This document shows, piece by piece, positions 7,528 to 14,829 of a DNA stretch of 15,027 nt. The stretch comes from an uncultured bacterium. GTDB lineage: Bacteria; Pseudomonadota; Gammaproteobacteria; Burkholderiales; Burkholderiaceae_E. How positions within the stretch are numbered: position 1 is the stretch's first letter; each line of letters begins with the position of its first letter. The notes beneath the pieces are model-generated. The model did no database searches. It was not told where the DNA came from and saw only the letters and a list, made by a program, of their open reading frames with translations. The translations under genes and the position numbers were made by a program. The DNA is taken from the NCBI GenBank assembly GCA_903864485.1, contig CAIPGD010000070.1, positions 1-15,027 of the forward strand, written 5' to 3'.

Positions 7528-9030
7528 GTGAACCCCATGAACACAAGTCTCTTCGATTTTCAAAGAACCCCCATCAATCTGGTCGTGAGTCTCGTACTTG
7601 TTTTAACCAGTTTCGCGGGATTGGCAATCGCACAGCCGGCACCGGTACAAGCCCCCAGGCCCCCAATCGAGCTCTATTCAGCCCAGGATCTTGGTCTGGC
7701 CCAGCAGGGCATGGCGACTGCAATCAAGAGCGAACTGGCCTACGAACTGATCGCGAGTCTAACGACCGAAGTCGGTCCGCGGCCTGCCGGCTCAGAAGCC
7801 GATCCGAAGGCGGTCGCCTGGGCCGAAGCCCACCTAAAGGCACTCGGCTTTGATCGTGTCTGGACCGAACCTGTCCAGATCGATGCCTGGAGACGCATTG
7901 CTGCGCATGCCGATCTCGTCACGCCCTACCCTCATCACCTTGCCGTGACCGCTCTGGGTAATAGCATCTCAACGCCTGCGACCGGACTCCAGGCTGACGT
8001 TGCTTACTACGCCAACATAGACGCGCTACGCAAAGACACCAGCGATCGGGCTCGGGGACGTATCGTGTTTATCGATGGAACCTTTGCGCGGACTCAGGAC
8101 GGTGGAGGTTACGGACCAGCGGTCTCAGCGCGAGTCAATGGGGCGATCGAAGCGGGAAAACGCGGCGCCCTGGCAGTCGTGATTCGCTCGATCGGCACGG
8201 ATCAGGACCGCCTGCCCCATACCGGCGCAATGCGCTATGACGCCGCGATAGCTCCCCCGATCCCGGCTGCAGCCGTGTCAACCCCCGATGCCGATCTGAT
8301 CCGCCGCATTGCAACGACCCCAGACCGTTCAACGGGGCAACTCGCCCCCCTGCGGCTTTCTCTCAATCTGCAGAATGTCGCAACCCGAAACCTGACCACC
8401 CACAACGTATATGCAGAAATCCGCGGTCAGGCGAAGCCGGACGATATCGTCGCCATCGGCGGACATCTAGATTCCTGGGACCTCGGAACCGGAGCAATCG
8501 ATGACGGCGCGGGCGTTGCCATCACCATAGCGGCTGCCAAGATCATTCTGGATTTTGGTATCCGTCCCAAACGTACCATTCGCGTCATCCTCTTCGGAAA
8601 CGAAGAGAACGGACTCGACGGCGCCCGCAGTTATGCAAAAAAATATGGTCAGCAGCGTCACCAGCTTGCCTCTGAATCCGATCTCGGCGCAGATCGTGTT
8701 TACCGACTTCACACGCGGGTTGATGAGAAAACCCGTCCGTGGCTAAAGGCGATTGCTGACGTCATTGCACCGCTGGGCATCACGTTTGGTGACAACAATG
8801 CGACCGGTGGACCCGATTTTGGGCCCCTAACAAATCAGCAGGATCATCCGGTTGCTACGCTTGCGCAGGACGCAACCCGCTACTTTGACATTCACCACAC
8901 TGCAAACGACACCCTGGACAAGATCAACCCGACTCAGTTGAATCAGAACGTTGCAGCCTGGGTGGCCATGGTTTGGCTCGCAGCCCAGGCAGACCATGAT
9001 TTCAAACCAGCACCGAGAAAAACGCCCTAG
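7528..9030 (+). CDS. Exported M28-family zinc aminopeptidase-like protein
   Basis: The 500-residue M28 metallopeptidase has an N-terminal Sec signal peptide: a hydrophobic core at about 16-33 and a likely cleavage after AIA at 35. The co-catalytic di-zinc motifs are GGHLDSWD (His313), DDGAG (Asp325), the catalytic/ligand pair GNEEN (Glu359-Glu360), SESDLG (Asp385) and DIHHTANDT (His456/457). A segment at about 150-275 fits the PA-like insertion common in this family. M28 enzymes release N-terminal residues from peptides, here probably in the periplasm or outside the cell. GTG at 7528 directly follows the M14 stop; an ATG at 7537, three codons on, is an equally possible start. The 3' end overlaps the next gene by 35 bases. 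Paired with the M14 enzyme, it suggests stepwise peptide degradation in two compartments. Confidence 0.87.
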   Translation: MNPMNTSLFDFQRTPINLVVSLVLVLTSFAGLAIAQPAPVQAPRPPIELYSAQDLGLAQQGMATAIKSELAYELIASLTTEVGPRPAGSEADPKAVAWAEAHLKALGFDRVWTEPVQIDAWRRIAAHADLVTPYPHHLAVTALGNSISTPATGLQADVAYYANIDALRKDTSDRARGRIVFIDGTFARTQDGGGYGPAVSARVNGAIEAGKRGALAVVIRSIGTDQDRLPHTGAMRYDAAIAPPIPAAAVSTPDADLIRRIATTPDRSTGQLAPLRLSLNLQNVATRNLTTHNVYAEIRGQAKPDDIVAIGGHLDSWDLGTGAIDDGAGVAITIAAAKIILDFGIRPKRTIRVILFGNEENGLDGARSYAKKYGQQRHQLASESDLGADRVYRLHTRVDEKTRPWLKAIADVIAPLGITFGDNNATGGPDFGPLTNQQDHPVATLAQDATRYFDIHHTANDTLDKINPTQLNQNVAAWVAMVWLAAQADHDFKPAPRKTP

Positions 9031-9499
9031 GCGCCCGATACGGCAACTGCTCCAGTTTATTCTGGCGGTTCTGATTGCGTTTGAGGAATGGGGTTGGGAG
9101 CCGCTTCAGGCTTATATCGCCCGTTTTTCACGTTGGCCGCCCTGGCAAAAGCTCGAAGCGAGCATCATGAAGCTGCCGCCCTATGCGGCCCTCGCACTCT
9201 TCGCCGCGCCAGCGATCATGTTGTTGCCGCTCAAAATCGCCGCCCTTTGGCTGATCGGTCACGGGCGAGCCTTTTTGGGAATACTGGTGATCGTTGTCGC
9301 CAAAACCCTCGGAACCGCAGTGGTCGCACGACTCCTGACGCTCACCCGGCCGCGATTGCTCGAACTATCCTGGTTTGCGCATCTTTACGACCTTTGGCAC
9401 CACTGGAAAACAACCCTGCTGGAGCAACTGCATTCCTCAACCCCGTGGCGACTTGCCCGGGTGATCCAGCGTGCCATCCGACGCCTCTGGGCCCGTTGA
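8996..9499 (+). CDS. Small inner-membrane protein of unknown function
   Basis: The 167-residue protein resembles conserved proteobacterial hypothetical transmembrane proteins; I know no function for them. It has a basic N terminus (REKRPRRP), a hydrophobic helix at about 17-30 followed by EEWGWEPLQ, then two strong hydrophobic segments at about 63-87 and 91-115 (PYAALALFAAPAIMLLPLK and FLGILVIVVAKTLGTAVVA). The C-terminal half is amphipathic and rich in Trp, His and Arg and would face the cytoplasm. The ATG at 8996 with AGG at 8987-8989 is the best start; a longer in-frame ATG at 8951 lies deeper in the M28 gene and is less likely. The 35-base overlap suggests translational coupling with the M28 peptidase. 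No catalytic motif is visible. Confidence 0.75.
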   Translation: MISNQHREKRPRRPIRQLLQFILAVLIAFEEWGWEPLQAYIARFSRWPPWQKLEASIMKLPPYAALALFAAPAIMLLPLKIAALWLIGHGRAFLGILVIVVAKTLGTAVVARLLTLTRPRLLELSWFAHLYDLWHHWKTTLLEQLHSSTPWRLARVIQRAIRRLWAR

Positions 9500-9514
9500 G
9501 AGTCTTCTTCGCTT

Positions 9515-9534
9515 AGAAATTTCTGCGTTACGCA
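9515..9534. promoter_or_regulatory. Two adjoining palindromes upstream of the copper operon
   Basis: AGAAATTTCT (9515-9524) is a perfect 10-bp palindrome. It shares one base with TGCGT-T-ACGCA (9524-9534), an odd perfect palindrome. Both lie in the 73-base gap before the copper ATPase gene, where a copper-responsive regulator would bind. The sequence does not match the CueR or CusR boxes I know, so assignment as an operator is inference from position only. Confidence 0.35.
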
Positions 9535-9549
9535 AATGTCACGGGCTTA

Positions 9550-9570
9550 AGGTGTGCTTGAGGAACACCT
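9550..9570 (+). promoter_or_regulatory. Inverted repeat enclosing the copA ribosome-binding site
   Basis: AGGTGT (9550-9555) and ACACCT (9565-9570) are perfect inverted arms separated by nine bases. The Shine-Dalgarno AGGA (9561-9564) lies in the loop, eight bases from the ATG at 9573. It could be a protein-binding site or an mRNA hairpin that presents or limits the ribosome-binding site. The Shine-Dalgarno itself supports the chosen start. Confidence 0.4.
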
Positions 9571-9572
9571 CC

Positions 9573-11690
9573 ATGAATCCAACTTCCAAGCTTTACACCT
9601 GTCCGATGCACCCCGAGGTGCGCCAGGACCACGCTGGCAACTGTCCAAAGTGCGGCATGGCGCTGGAGCCGGAACTGCCCACCGAACTCAACGAAGACAA
9701 CCCCGAGCTGCGCGATTTTTCGCGGCGATTCTGGTGGACGCTACCGTTGACAAGCGTCGTATTTGTGCTGGCGATGTTCGGTCATCTTCTGCATGTGATG
9801 GAGATGTCCCTGCAGAGCTGGGTTGAAATGGTCCTGGCAGCGCCTGTCGTATTGTGGGGCGGCTGGCCCTTCTTTGTTCGAGGCTGGCAATCGGTTATCA
9901 AGCGCAGCCTGAACATGTGGACACTGATCAGCTTGGGGACTGGCGCCGCGTTTATTTATAGCGTGACCGCCACCGTCGGTCCCCAGTTATTTCCAGCCTC
10001 TTTTATTTCGATGGGGCGCGTAGCGGTCTATTTCGAAGCAGCTGCGGTGATCATTTCGCTCACTTTGATGGGGCAATTGCTCGAACTGAAGGCCAGGTCT
10101 GAAACCTCGGCCGCAATGAAGTCTTTGCTTGGCTTGGCTCCTAAAACGGCGCGCCGAATCCTCGCCGATGGCCGCGAAGAAGAGGTGCCATTAAGCGAAG
10201 TCAAAATCGGGGACACGCTACGGGTGCGTCCTGGCGAAAAGGTCCCCGTCGATGGAACTGTGACCGATGGCAATAGCGCCATCGATGAGTCCATGATCAC
10301 AGGAGAGCCCCTGCCCGTAAGCAAGCGGGTTGGCGACCGAGTGATCGGTGCGACGCTTAATACGACCGGCGCTTTGGTCGTTCGCACCGAGAAAATCGGG
10401 GCTGAGACGGTGCTGTCCCAGATTGTGCAGATGGTGGCGCAGGCTCAGCGCTCCAAGGCTCCGATGCAGCGAATGGCTGACGTCGTGGCGGGTTACTTTG
10501 TCGGTGCCGTCTTGGCAATATCTGCTCTGACTTGTATCGGCTGGGGACTATTTGGACCTGAGCCGAGCTGGGTTTTTGGATTGGTCAATGCAGTAGCGGT
10601 CCTGATTATCGCCTGCCCCTGCGCATTGGGTCTCGCTACGCCAATGTCCATCATGGTGGCGACTGGTCTGGCGGCCACGCGCGGCGTGCTGTTCCGAAAT
10701 GCGGCGGCGATCGAAAATCTGCGTAAGGTCGACACGCTCATTATCGACAAGACGGGCACCCTTACCGAAGGTCACCCGATATTTGATCGAGCGGTTCCGT
10801 CGTCTGGTTTCGAGGCCAATGAGGTACTTCGTTTGGCCGCCAGCCTGGATCAAGGCAGTGAACACCCGCTCGCCGATGCCATTGTGAGGGCCGCTCGCGA
10901 GCGTGGATTAAAGCTCGATCCGTCAGAAAATTTTGAATCGGCGTCAGGAATCGGTGTGAGCGCTCAAGTTACGGGACATCATCTTGCCCTTGGCAACAGC
11001 GCTTTTATGAAGCAACTCAACGTTCTGATCTCACCGCTGGTGTCGCAGGCAGAAGCCATGCGAAATGAAGGGGCCAGCGTGATGTTCCTTGCGGTCGACG
11101 GGAGACCTGCAGGGTTGTTAGCGGTGTCTGACCCGATCAAAAAAAGTACGCCAGAAGCCTTGGCCACCCTAAAAGCCGCCGGCCTGCGCATTGTCATGGC
11201 CACGGGCGATGGCCTGACAACCGCGAAAGCCGTTGGTGCCCGACTGGGAATTGACGAAGTCCATGGTGAAGTCAAGCCCGCCGACAAATTGGCGCTCGTT
11301 CAAAAATTGCAAAACGAAGGACGCATCGTCGCGATGGCCGGAGACGGCATCAACGATGCTCCGGCACTGGCCAAGGCCGATGTCGGGGTCGCCATGGGCA
11401 CTGGGACAGACGTGGCCATGAACAGTGCCGAAATCACGTTGATCAAGGGAGATTTGCGCGCACTCGCGACTGCGCGCTTGCTGTCAGAAGCCACGGTGGC
11501 CAACATGAAGCAAAATCTGGCGTTCGCCCTGATCTACAACGCGCTGGCGATCCCGGTTGCGGCTGGAGTCCTATATCCACTCACTGGGTGGTTGCTGTCA
11601 CCCATGATTGCAGCATTGACAATGAGTTTTAGCTCCGTCTCGGTCATTGGCAATGCCTTGCGCCTAAAGCGCACCACTTCCATTCCATGA
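9573..11690 (+). CDS. copA: Copper-translocating P1B-type ATPase with N-terminal HMBD domain
   Basis: The 705-residue P-type ATPase uses ATP to export Cu(I) from the cytosol across the inner membrane. The N terminus carries a short Cys/His heavy-metal-binding domain, YTCPMHPEV...CPKCGM (8-29), in place of the usual HMA domains. It is followed by membrane helices, the actuator TGE (243-245), the Cys-Pro-Cys ion site (348-350), the phosphorylation motif DKTGT (Asp392), the His-Pro pair (431-432), GDGINDAP (Asp591), and C-terminal membrane motifs with YN and MSFSSVSV that fit the copper subclass. All catalytic residues are present. The ATG at 9573 has AGGA eight bases upstream; an earlier in-frame ATG at 9471 lies inside the previous gene and is rejected. 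The stop overlaps the next gene's start in ATGA, so it heads a copper operon. Ag(I) may also be transported. Confidence 0.93.
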   Translation: MNPTSKLYTCPMHPEVRQDHAGNCPKCGMALEPELPTELNEDNPELRDFSRRFWWTLPLTSVVFVLAMFGHLLHVMEMSLQSWVEMVLAAPVVLWGGWPFFVRGWQSVIKRSLNMWTLISLGTGAAFIYSVTATVGPQLFPASFISMGRVAVYFEAAAVIISLTLMGQLLELKARSETSAAMKSLLGLAPKTARRILADGREEEVPLSEVKIGDTLRVRPGEKVPVDGTVTDGNSAIDESMITGEPLPVSKRVGDRVIGATLNTTGALVVRTEKIGAETVLSQIVQMVAQAQRSKAPMQRMADVVAGYFVGAVLAISALTCIGWGLFGPEPSWVFGLVNAVAVLIIACPCALGLATPMSIMVATGLAATRGVLFRNAAAIENLRKVDTLIIDKTGTLTEGHPIFDRAVPSSGFEANEVLRLAASLDQGSEHPLADAIVRAARERGLKLDPSENFESASGIGVSAQVTGHHLALGNSAFMKQLNVLISPLVSQAEAMRNEGASVMFLAVDGRPAGLLAVSDPIKKSTPEALATLKAAGLRIVMATGDGLTTAKAVGARLGIDEVHGEVKPADKLALVQKLQNEGRIVAMAGDGINDAPALAKADVGVAMGTGTDVAMNSAEITLIKGDLRALATARLLSEATVANMKQNLAFALIYNALAIPVAAGVLYPLTGWLLSPMIAALTMSFSSVSVIGNALRLKRTTSIP

Positions 11691-13093
11691 AGCGACATTC
11701 CCTTTGGGTTGGAACGGCATTGTCGATGGCCGCCCTTGCGGGCTGCGCGTCGTTCTCAGACGACGGTGGACTGAAGCAAGTGTCGGAATTTACCCGAGAG
11801 CGCATTGCGCAGCCCGTGGCTCTGCAACGAGACGCTGCGCAGACCGAGACAGCTCCAGCCCGGGTTTCCGAACTACTCAAGGCTCCGCTCAATGTCGATG
11901 CTGCCGTCGAAGTGGCCTTGCTCAGCAACCGCGATTTGCAGGCCCAACTTGCCAATCTCGGTATCGCAGAGGCAGATCTCGTGCGGGCCGGGCGGCTTCG
12001 CAATCCGGGGTTTAGCTTCGGACGCCTGAGCGGAAACGGCGTCGTCGAATACGACCGAGCCGTGATGTTCGATCTGCTTGGACTGCTCACGATGCCGATG
12101 GCACGCCAGATCGAGCAGCAACGCTTCGAGCGTGCTCAGCTTCAAGCTGCGCAGGACGCGGTGACCCTGGCCGTCAATACCCGCCGTGCCTACTTCAACG
12201 CCGTCGGTGCCCAGGAGCAACTCCGCTATTTGCAGCAAGTCAAGGAGACCGCAGACATTGCAAACGAGCTCGCCAAGCGTATGGCGCAGGCAGGCAATTT
12301 CAACCGCCTCACACAGTTGCGTGAGCAAGCCTTTTATGCCGACACCACCGCCCAACTGGCCCGTGTTCAGCAGCAAGCGCTGGCTGATCGAGAGCGATTG
12401 ACGCGGCTTCTCGGGTTAACTGGTGCGCAAGCGAAATTCCAACTGCCCGACCGCTTGCCGGAGTTACCGAAGCAGGCCCTCGAAGTCCGCGGCGCGGAGC
12501 AAACCGCCATGGAAAAACGCTTGGATATCCAGATCGCCAGGCGCCAGACGGAAGCATTGGCCCGCTCCCTTGGTCTCACACGAAGCACCCGCATGGTTAA
12601 TGTGCTGGAAGTCGGTTATCAAAATAAGAGTGAAACCGGGGGTCCATCCTCTAACGGTTATGAGATCTCGCTGGAGTTACCAATTTTTGACTTTGGGACC
12701 GTTCGCGTTGCGCGGGCTGAAGCCTCCTACCTGCAAGCCATGAACCGCGTGGCCGCCCTCGGCGTGCAGGCGCAGTCCGAGGTGCGCGAGAGCCACGCCG
12801 CCTACCGCACGGCCTATGAGCTGGCCCGCCATTACCGCGACGAGGTGGTGCCGCTGCGAAAGCGCATTTCTGAAGAAAACCTGCTGCGCTACAACGGAAT
12901 GCTGATCAGTGTCTTCGAGTTGTTAGCCGATGCCCGCGAGCAGGTCGCGAGCGTAAGCAGCGCGGTAGTCACGCTGCGCGACTTCTGGATCGCACAGGTC
13001 AACCTGGACACTGCGTTGACCGTGGGATCCCCCGTCGCCGCGACCGTATCGTCGACGAGTCCTCCGACTGCAGCCCCCACGCCCGGCCACTGA
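11687..13093 (+). CDS. TolC-family outer-membrane efflux lipoprotein
   Basis: This 468-residue outer-membrane factor belongs to the TolC/OEP family, which forms trimeric channels across the outer membrane and periplasm. The first 19 residues are a lipoprotein signal ending in the lipobox LAGC, giving a lipidated Cys20. The rest shows two OEP repeats (about 60-245 and 260-445) with long Ala/Gln/Arg-rich helices, for example QIEQQRFERAQLQAAQDAV, and ends in a Pro/Thr/Ser-rich tail. Its start overlaps the copA stop (ATGA), and the oxidase gene begins 13 bases after its end. OMFs usually work with an RND pump and a membrane-fusion protein, as CusC does with CusBA, but none is visible here. It may serve a pump encoded elsewhere or have a copper-specific role with this operon. 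The family is clear; the partner is not. Confidence 0.88.
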   Translation: MKRHSLWVGTALSMAALAGCASFSDDGGLKQVSEFTRERIAQPVALQRDAAQTETAPARVSELLKAPLNVDAAVEVALLSNRDLQAQLANLGIAEADLVRAGRLRNPGFSFGRLSGNGVVEYDRAVMFDLLGLLTMPMARQIEQQRFERAQLQAAQDAVTLAVNTRRAYFNAVGAQEQLRYLQQVKETADIANELAKRMAQAGNFNRLTQLREQAFYADTTAQLARVQQQALADRERLTRLLGLTGAQAKFQLPDRLPELPKQALEVRGAEQTAMEKRLDIQIARRQTEALARSLGLTRSTRMVNVLEVGYQNKSETGGPSSNGYEISLELPIFDFGTVRVARAEASYLQAMNRVAALGVQAQSEVRESHAAYRTAYELARHYRDEVVPLRKRISEENLLRYNGMLISVFELLADAREQVASVSSAVVTLRDFWIAQVNLDTALTVGSPVAATVSSTSPPTAAPTPGH

Positions 13094-13106
13094 AGAACAA
13101 CACGCC

Positions 13107-14459
13107 ATGAGTAATCGTCGAGATTTTTTCCGTGCCGCAGGGTCTGTTGCACTGGGGGCGACCGCCGTTGGCAAAGTGGGGGCCGCTTCTCTGCCCGAGG
13201 CCCCCGTGCAGTCCTCTGCCGCCACTTTGCCACCACCGCCTCCGCCCAACGGTAGGCCTTTCAACCCTGTGGTGACGCTCAACGGCTGGTCATTGCCGTG
13301 GCGCATGAAAAACGACGTCAAGGAGTTTCACTTGGTTTGCGAGCCAGTGGTACGTGAATTTGCTCCGGGAATGAAGGTCAACATGTGGGGTTTCAATGGG
13401 TCTAGCCCAGGCCCCACCATTGAAGCCGTGGAAGGCGACCACATCCGCATCTTCGTGACCAACAAGCTTCCTGAGCCCACCGCCATCCACTGGCACGGAA
13501 TCATGCTGCCCTCAGGCATGGACGGGGTATCGGGTCTTACTCAACCAGGCATTCCCGTCGGCAAGACCTTTGTTTATGAGTTCACGCTGCAGAGGTCAGG
13601 TTCGCACTTCTATCACACGCATTTGGACGACCAGCTCCAGCTTGCAATGGGCATGTACGGCTGTCTGGTGGTCCATCCCAAGGACCCGCGCCAGCTTGAG
13701 GTCGACCGGGACTTCATGTTCATTCTCGCTTCCTACGACATCGAGCCCGGCGCGATGACGCCCAAGATCAGCACCATGACCGAGTTCAACATGTGGACCT
13801 GGAATAACCGGGTGTTCCCAGGGATCGATCCATTGGTGGTACGCACCGGCGACCGCGTGCGCATCCGGGTCGGCAACCTCACCATGACCAACCATCCCAT
13901 CCACATGCACGGACCCCACTTCGAGGTAACCGGCACAGACGGCGGCTGGGTGCCCAAGGCGGGGCGCTGGCCTGAGGTCACCACCGATGTGGGGGTGGGT
14001 CAGTTGCGAGCCATCGAATTCGATGCGGTTGCGGGTGACTGGGCCATTCACTGCCACAAGTCGCACCACACCATGGGTCCCATGGGCCACAGCCTTCCCA
14101 CCATGCTGGGTGTAGAGCAGCGCGACCTGGCCCAGCGCATCGGCAAGCTGGTGCCTGATTACATGGCCATGGGCGAAAAGGGTATGCACGAGATGGCCGA
14201 AATGGAGATGCCCTTGCCCAACAACACCCTACCCATGATGACCGGCCAGGGTCCGTTTGGCCCGCTGGGCATGGGTGGCATGTTCAGCGTGGTCAAGGTG
14301 CGCGATGACGTGAAGCCCGGCGATTTCCGGGACCCGGGCAATTACAACCACCCGCCCGGCACCGTAGCCCATGAATTCCAGGGCGATGTGCCAGAGCCCG
14401 TTCGGGCCGAACTGGTCACGCCCGACAACAAGCCTCAACTTTCGAAGAGTTCGAGATGA
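13107..14459 (+). CDS. Tat-exported two-domain-type multicopper oxidase with Met-rich C-terminal extension
   Basis: The 450-residue oxidase probably oxidises Cu(I) to Cu(II) in the periplasm and reduces O2 to water. The N terminus has a Tat-type signal (RRDFF, then a mild hydrophobic stretch to about 27) and a Pro-rich linker. The four copper motifs are complete: HWHG (128-131), HTH (170-172), HPIHMH (263-268) and HCHKSHHTMGPM (315-326) with type-1 ligands His263, Cys316, His321 and Met326. Only 91 residues separate the second and third motifs, far fewer than in three-domain CueO or CopA, so this looks like a two-domain enzyme with the type-1 site in domain 2. A Met-rich tail (about 352-391) follows. 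It sits in the copper operon, and its stop overlaps the CusF-like gene (ATGA). Its GC content looks higher than that of the genes in region 1. Oxidation of phenolics is an alternative role. Confidence 0.9.
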   Translation: MSNRRDFFRAAGSVALGATAVGKVGAASLPEAPVQSSAATLPPPPPPNGRPFNPVVTLNGWSLPWRMKNDVKEFHLVCEPVVREFAPGMKVNMWGFNGSSPGPTIEAVEGDHIRIFVTNKLPEPTAIHWHGIMLPSGMDGVSGLTQPGIPVGKTFVYEFTLQRSGSHFYHTHLDDQLQLAMGMYGCLVVHPKDPRQLEVDRDFMFILASYDIEPGAMTPKISTMTEFNMWTWNNRVFPGIDPLVVRTGDRVRIRVGNLTMTNHPIHMHGPHFEVTGTDGGWVPKAGRWPEVTTDVGVGQLRAIEFDAVAGDWAIHCHKSHHTMGPMGHSLPTMLGVEQRDLAQRIGKLVPDYMAMGEKGMHEMAEMEMPLPNNTLPMMTGQGPFGPLGMGGMFSVVKVRDDVKPGDFRDPGNYNHPPGTVAHEFQGDVPEPVRAELVTPDNKPQLSKSSR

Positions 14460-14806
14460 TTTCTCGTTTTTTTATGCTCGCCGCAGCGTTAAATTTATCG
14501 ACTGCAGTCCTCGCGCAATCCCCCAATACGGATCATTCTGCGCACCGCCCAGTCGATGCGCCGGCAAGCGTACCGGCGTCTCAGCCAACGACTGAGGGTG
14601 AGGTAAGGAAGGTCGACAAATTGCAAGGCAAGGTCACGCTTCGCCATGGCCGTATCGAGAATCTAAACATGGCGCCGATGACCATGGTGTTCACAGCGGC
14701 AGATTCGACGCTCCTGGAAAGGCTCAATCCAGGCGACAAAGTTCGGTTCTCAGCCGAGAAGCGCAATGGTGTCTTTACCGTCACTGGCATCGAGCTGGCC
14801 AACTGA
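14456..14806 (+). CDS. CusF-like periplasmic copper-binding protein
   Basis: The 116-residue exported protein has a Sec signal peptide (hydrophobic core 5-19, cleavage after VLA at 20) and a His/Pro-rich linker. A CusF-type beta-barrel domain follows (about 46-116). CusF binds Cu(I)/Ag(I) through His, Trp and two Met residues. Here the aligned stretch LRHGRIENLNMAPMTMVF gives His64, Met75 and Met77, with Met72 where E. coli CusF has Trp44. The chaperone would pass periplasmic Cu(I) to an acceptor, here plausibly the neighbouring oxidase, since no CusBA pump is in the window. Its ATG overlaps the oxidase stop, so co-translation is likely. The Met substitution appears in other CusF-like domains as far as I know and need not abolish binding. 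Confidence 0.88.
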   Translation: MISRFFMLAAALNLSTAVLAQSPNTDHSAHRPVDAPASVPASQPTTEGEVRKVDKLQGKVTLRHGRIENLNMAPMTMVFTAADSTLLERLNPGDKVRFSAEKRNGVFTVTGIELAN

Positions 14807-14829
14807 TCACCGTATTTCGGGAAATTCCA

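Noticed and set aside
9471..9572. N-terminal extension of the copper ATPase from an upstream ATG
   Set aside because: It would overlap the end of the membrane-protein gene and adds residues unlike the family. The ATG at 9573 has AGGA at good spacing and begins right before the metal-binding domain.
11873..12376. Reverse-strand open frame (167 codons) opposite the TolC-family gene
   Set aside because: Antisense shadow of a well-supported lipoprotein gene, with no ribosome-binding site or family resemblance.
13596..14189. His-rich reverse-strand open frame (197 codons) opposite the multicopper oxidase
   Set aside because: Its His content mirrors the GC-rich codons of the oxidase on the other strand. 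It has no independent evidence of being a gene.
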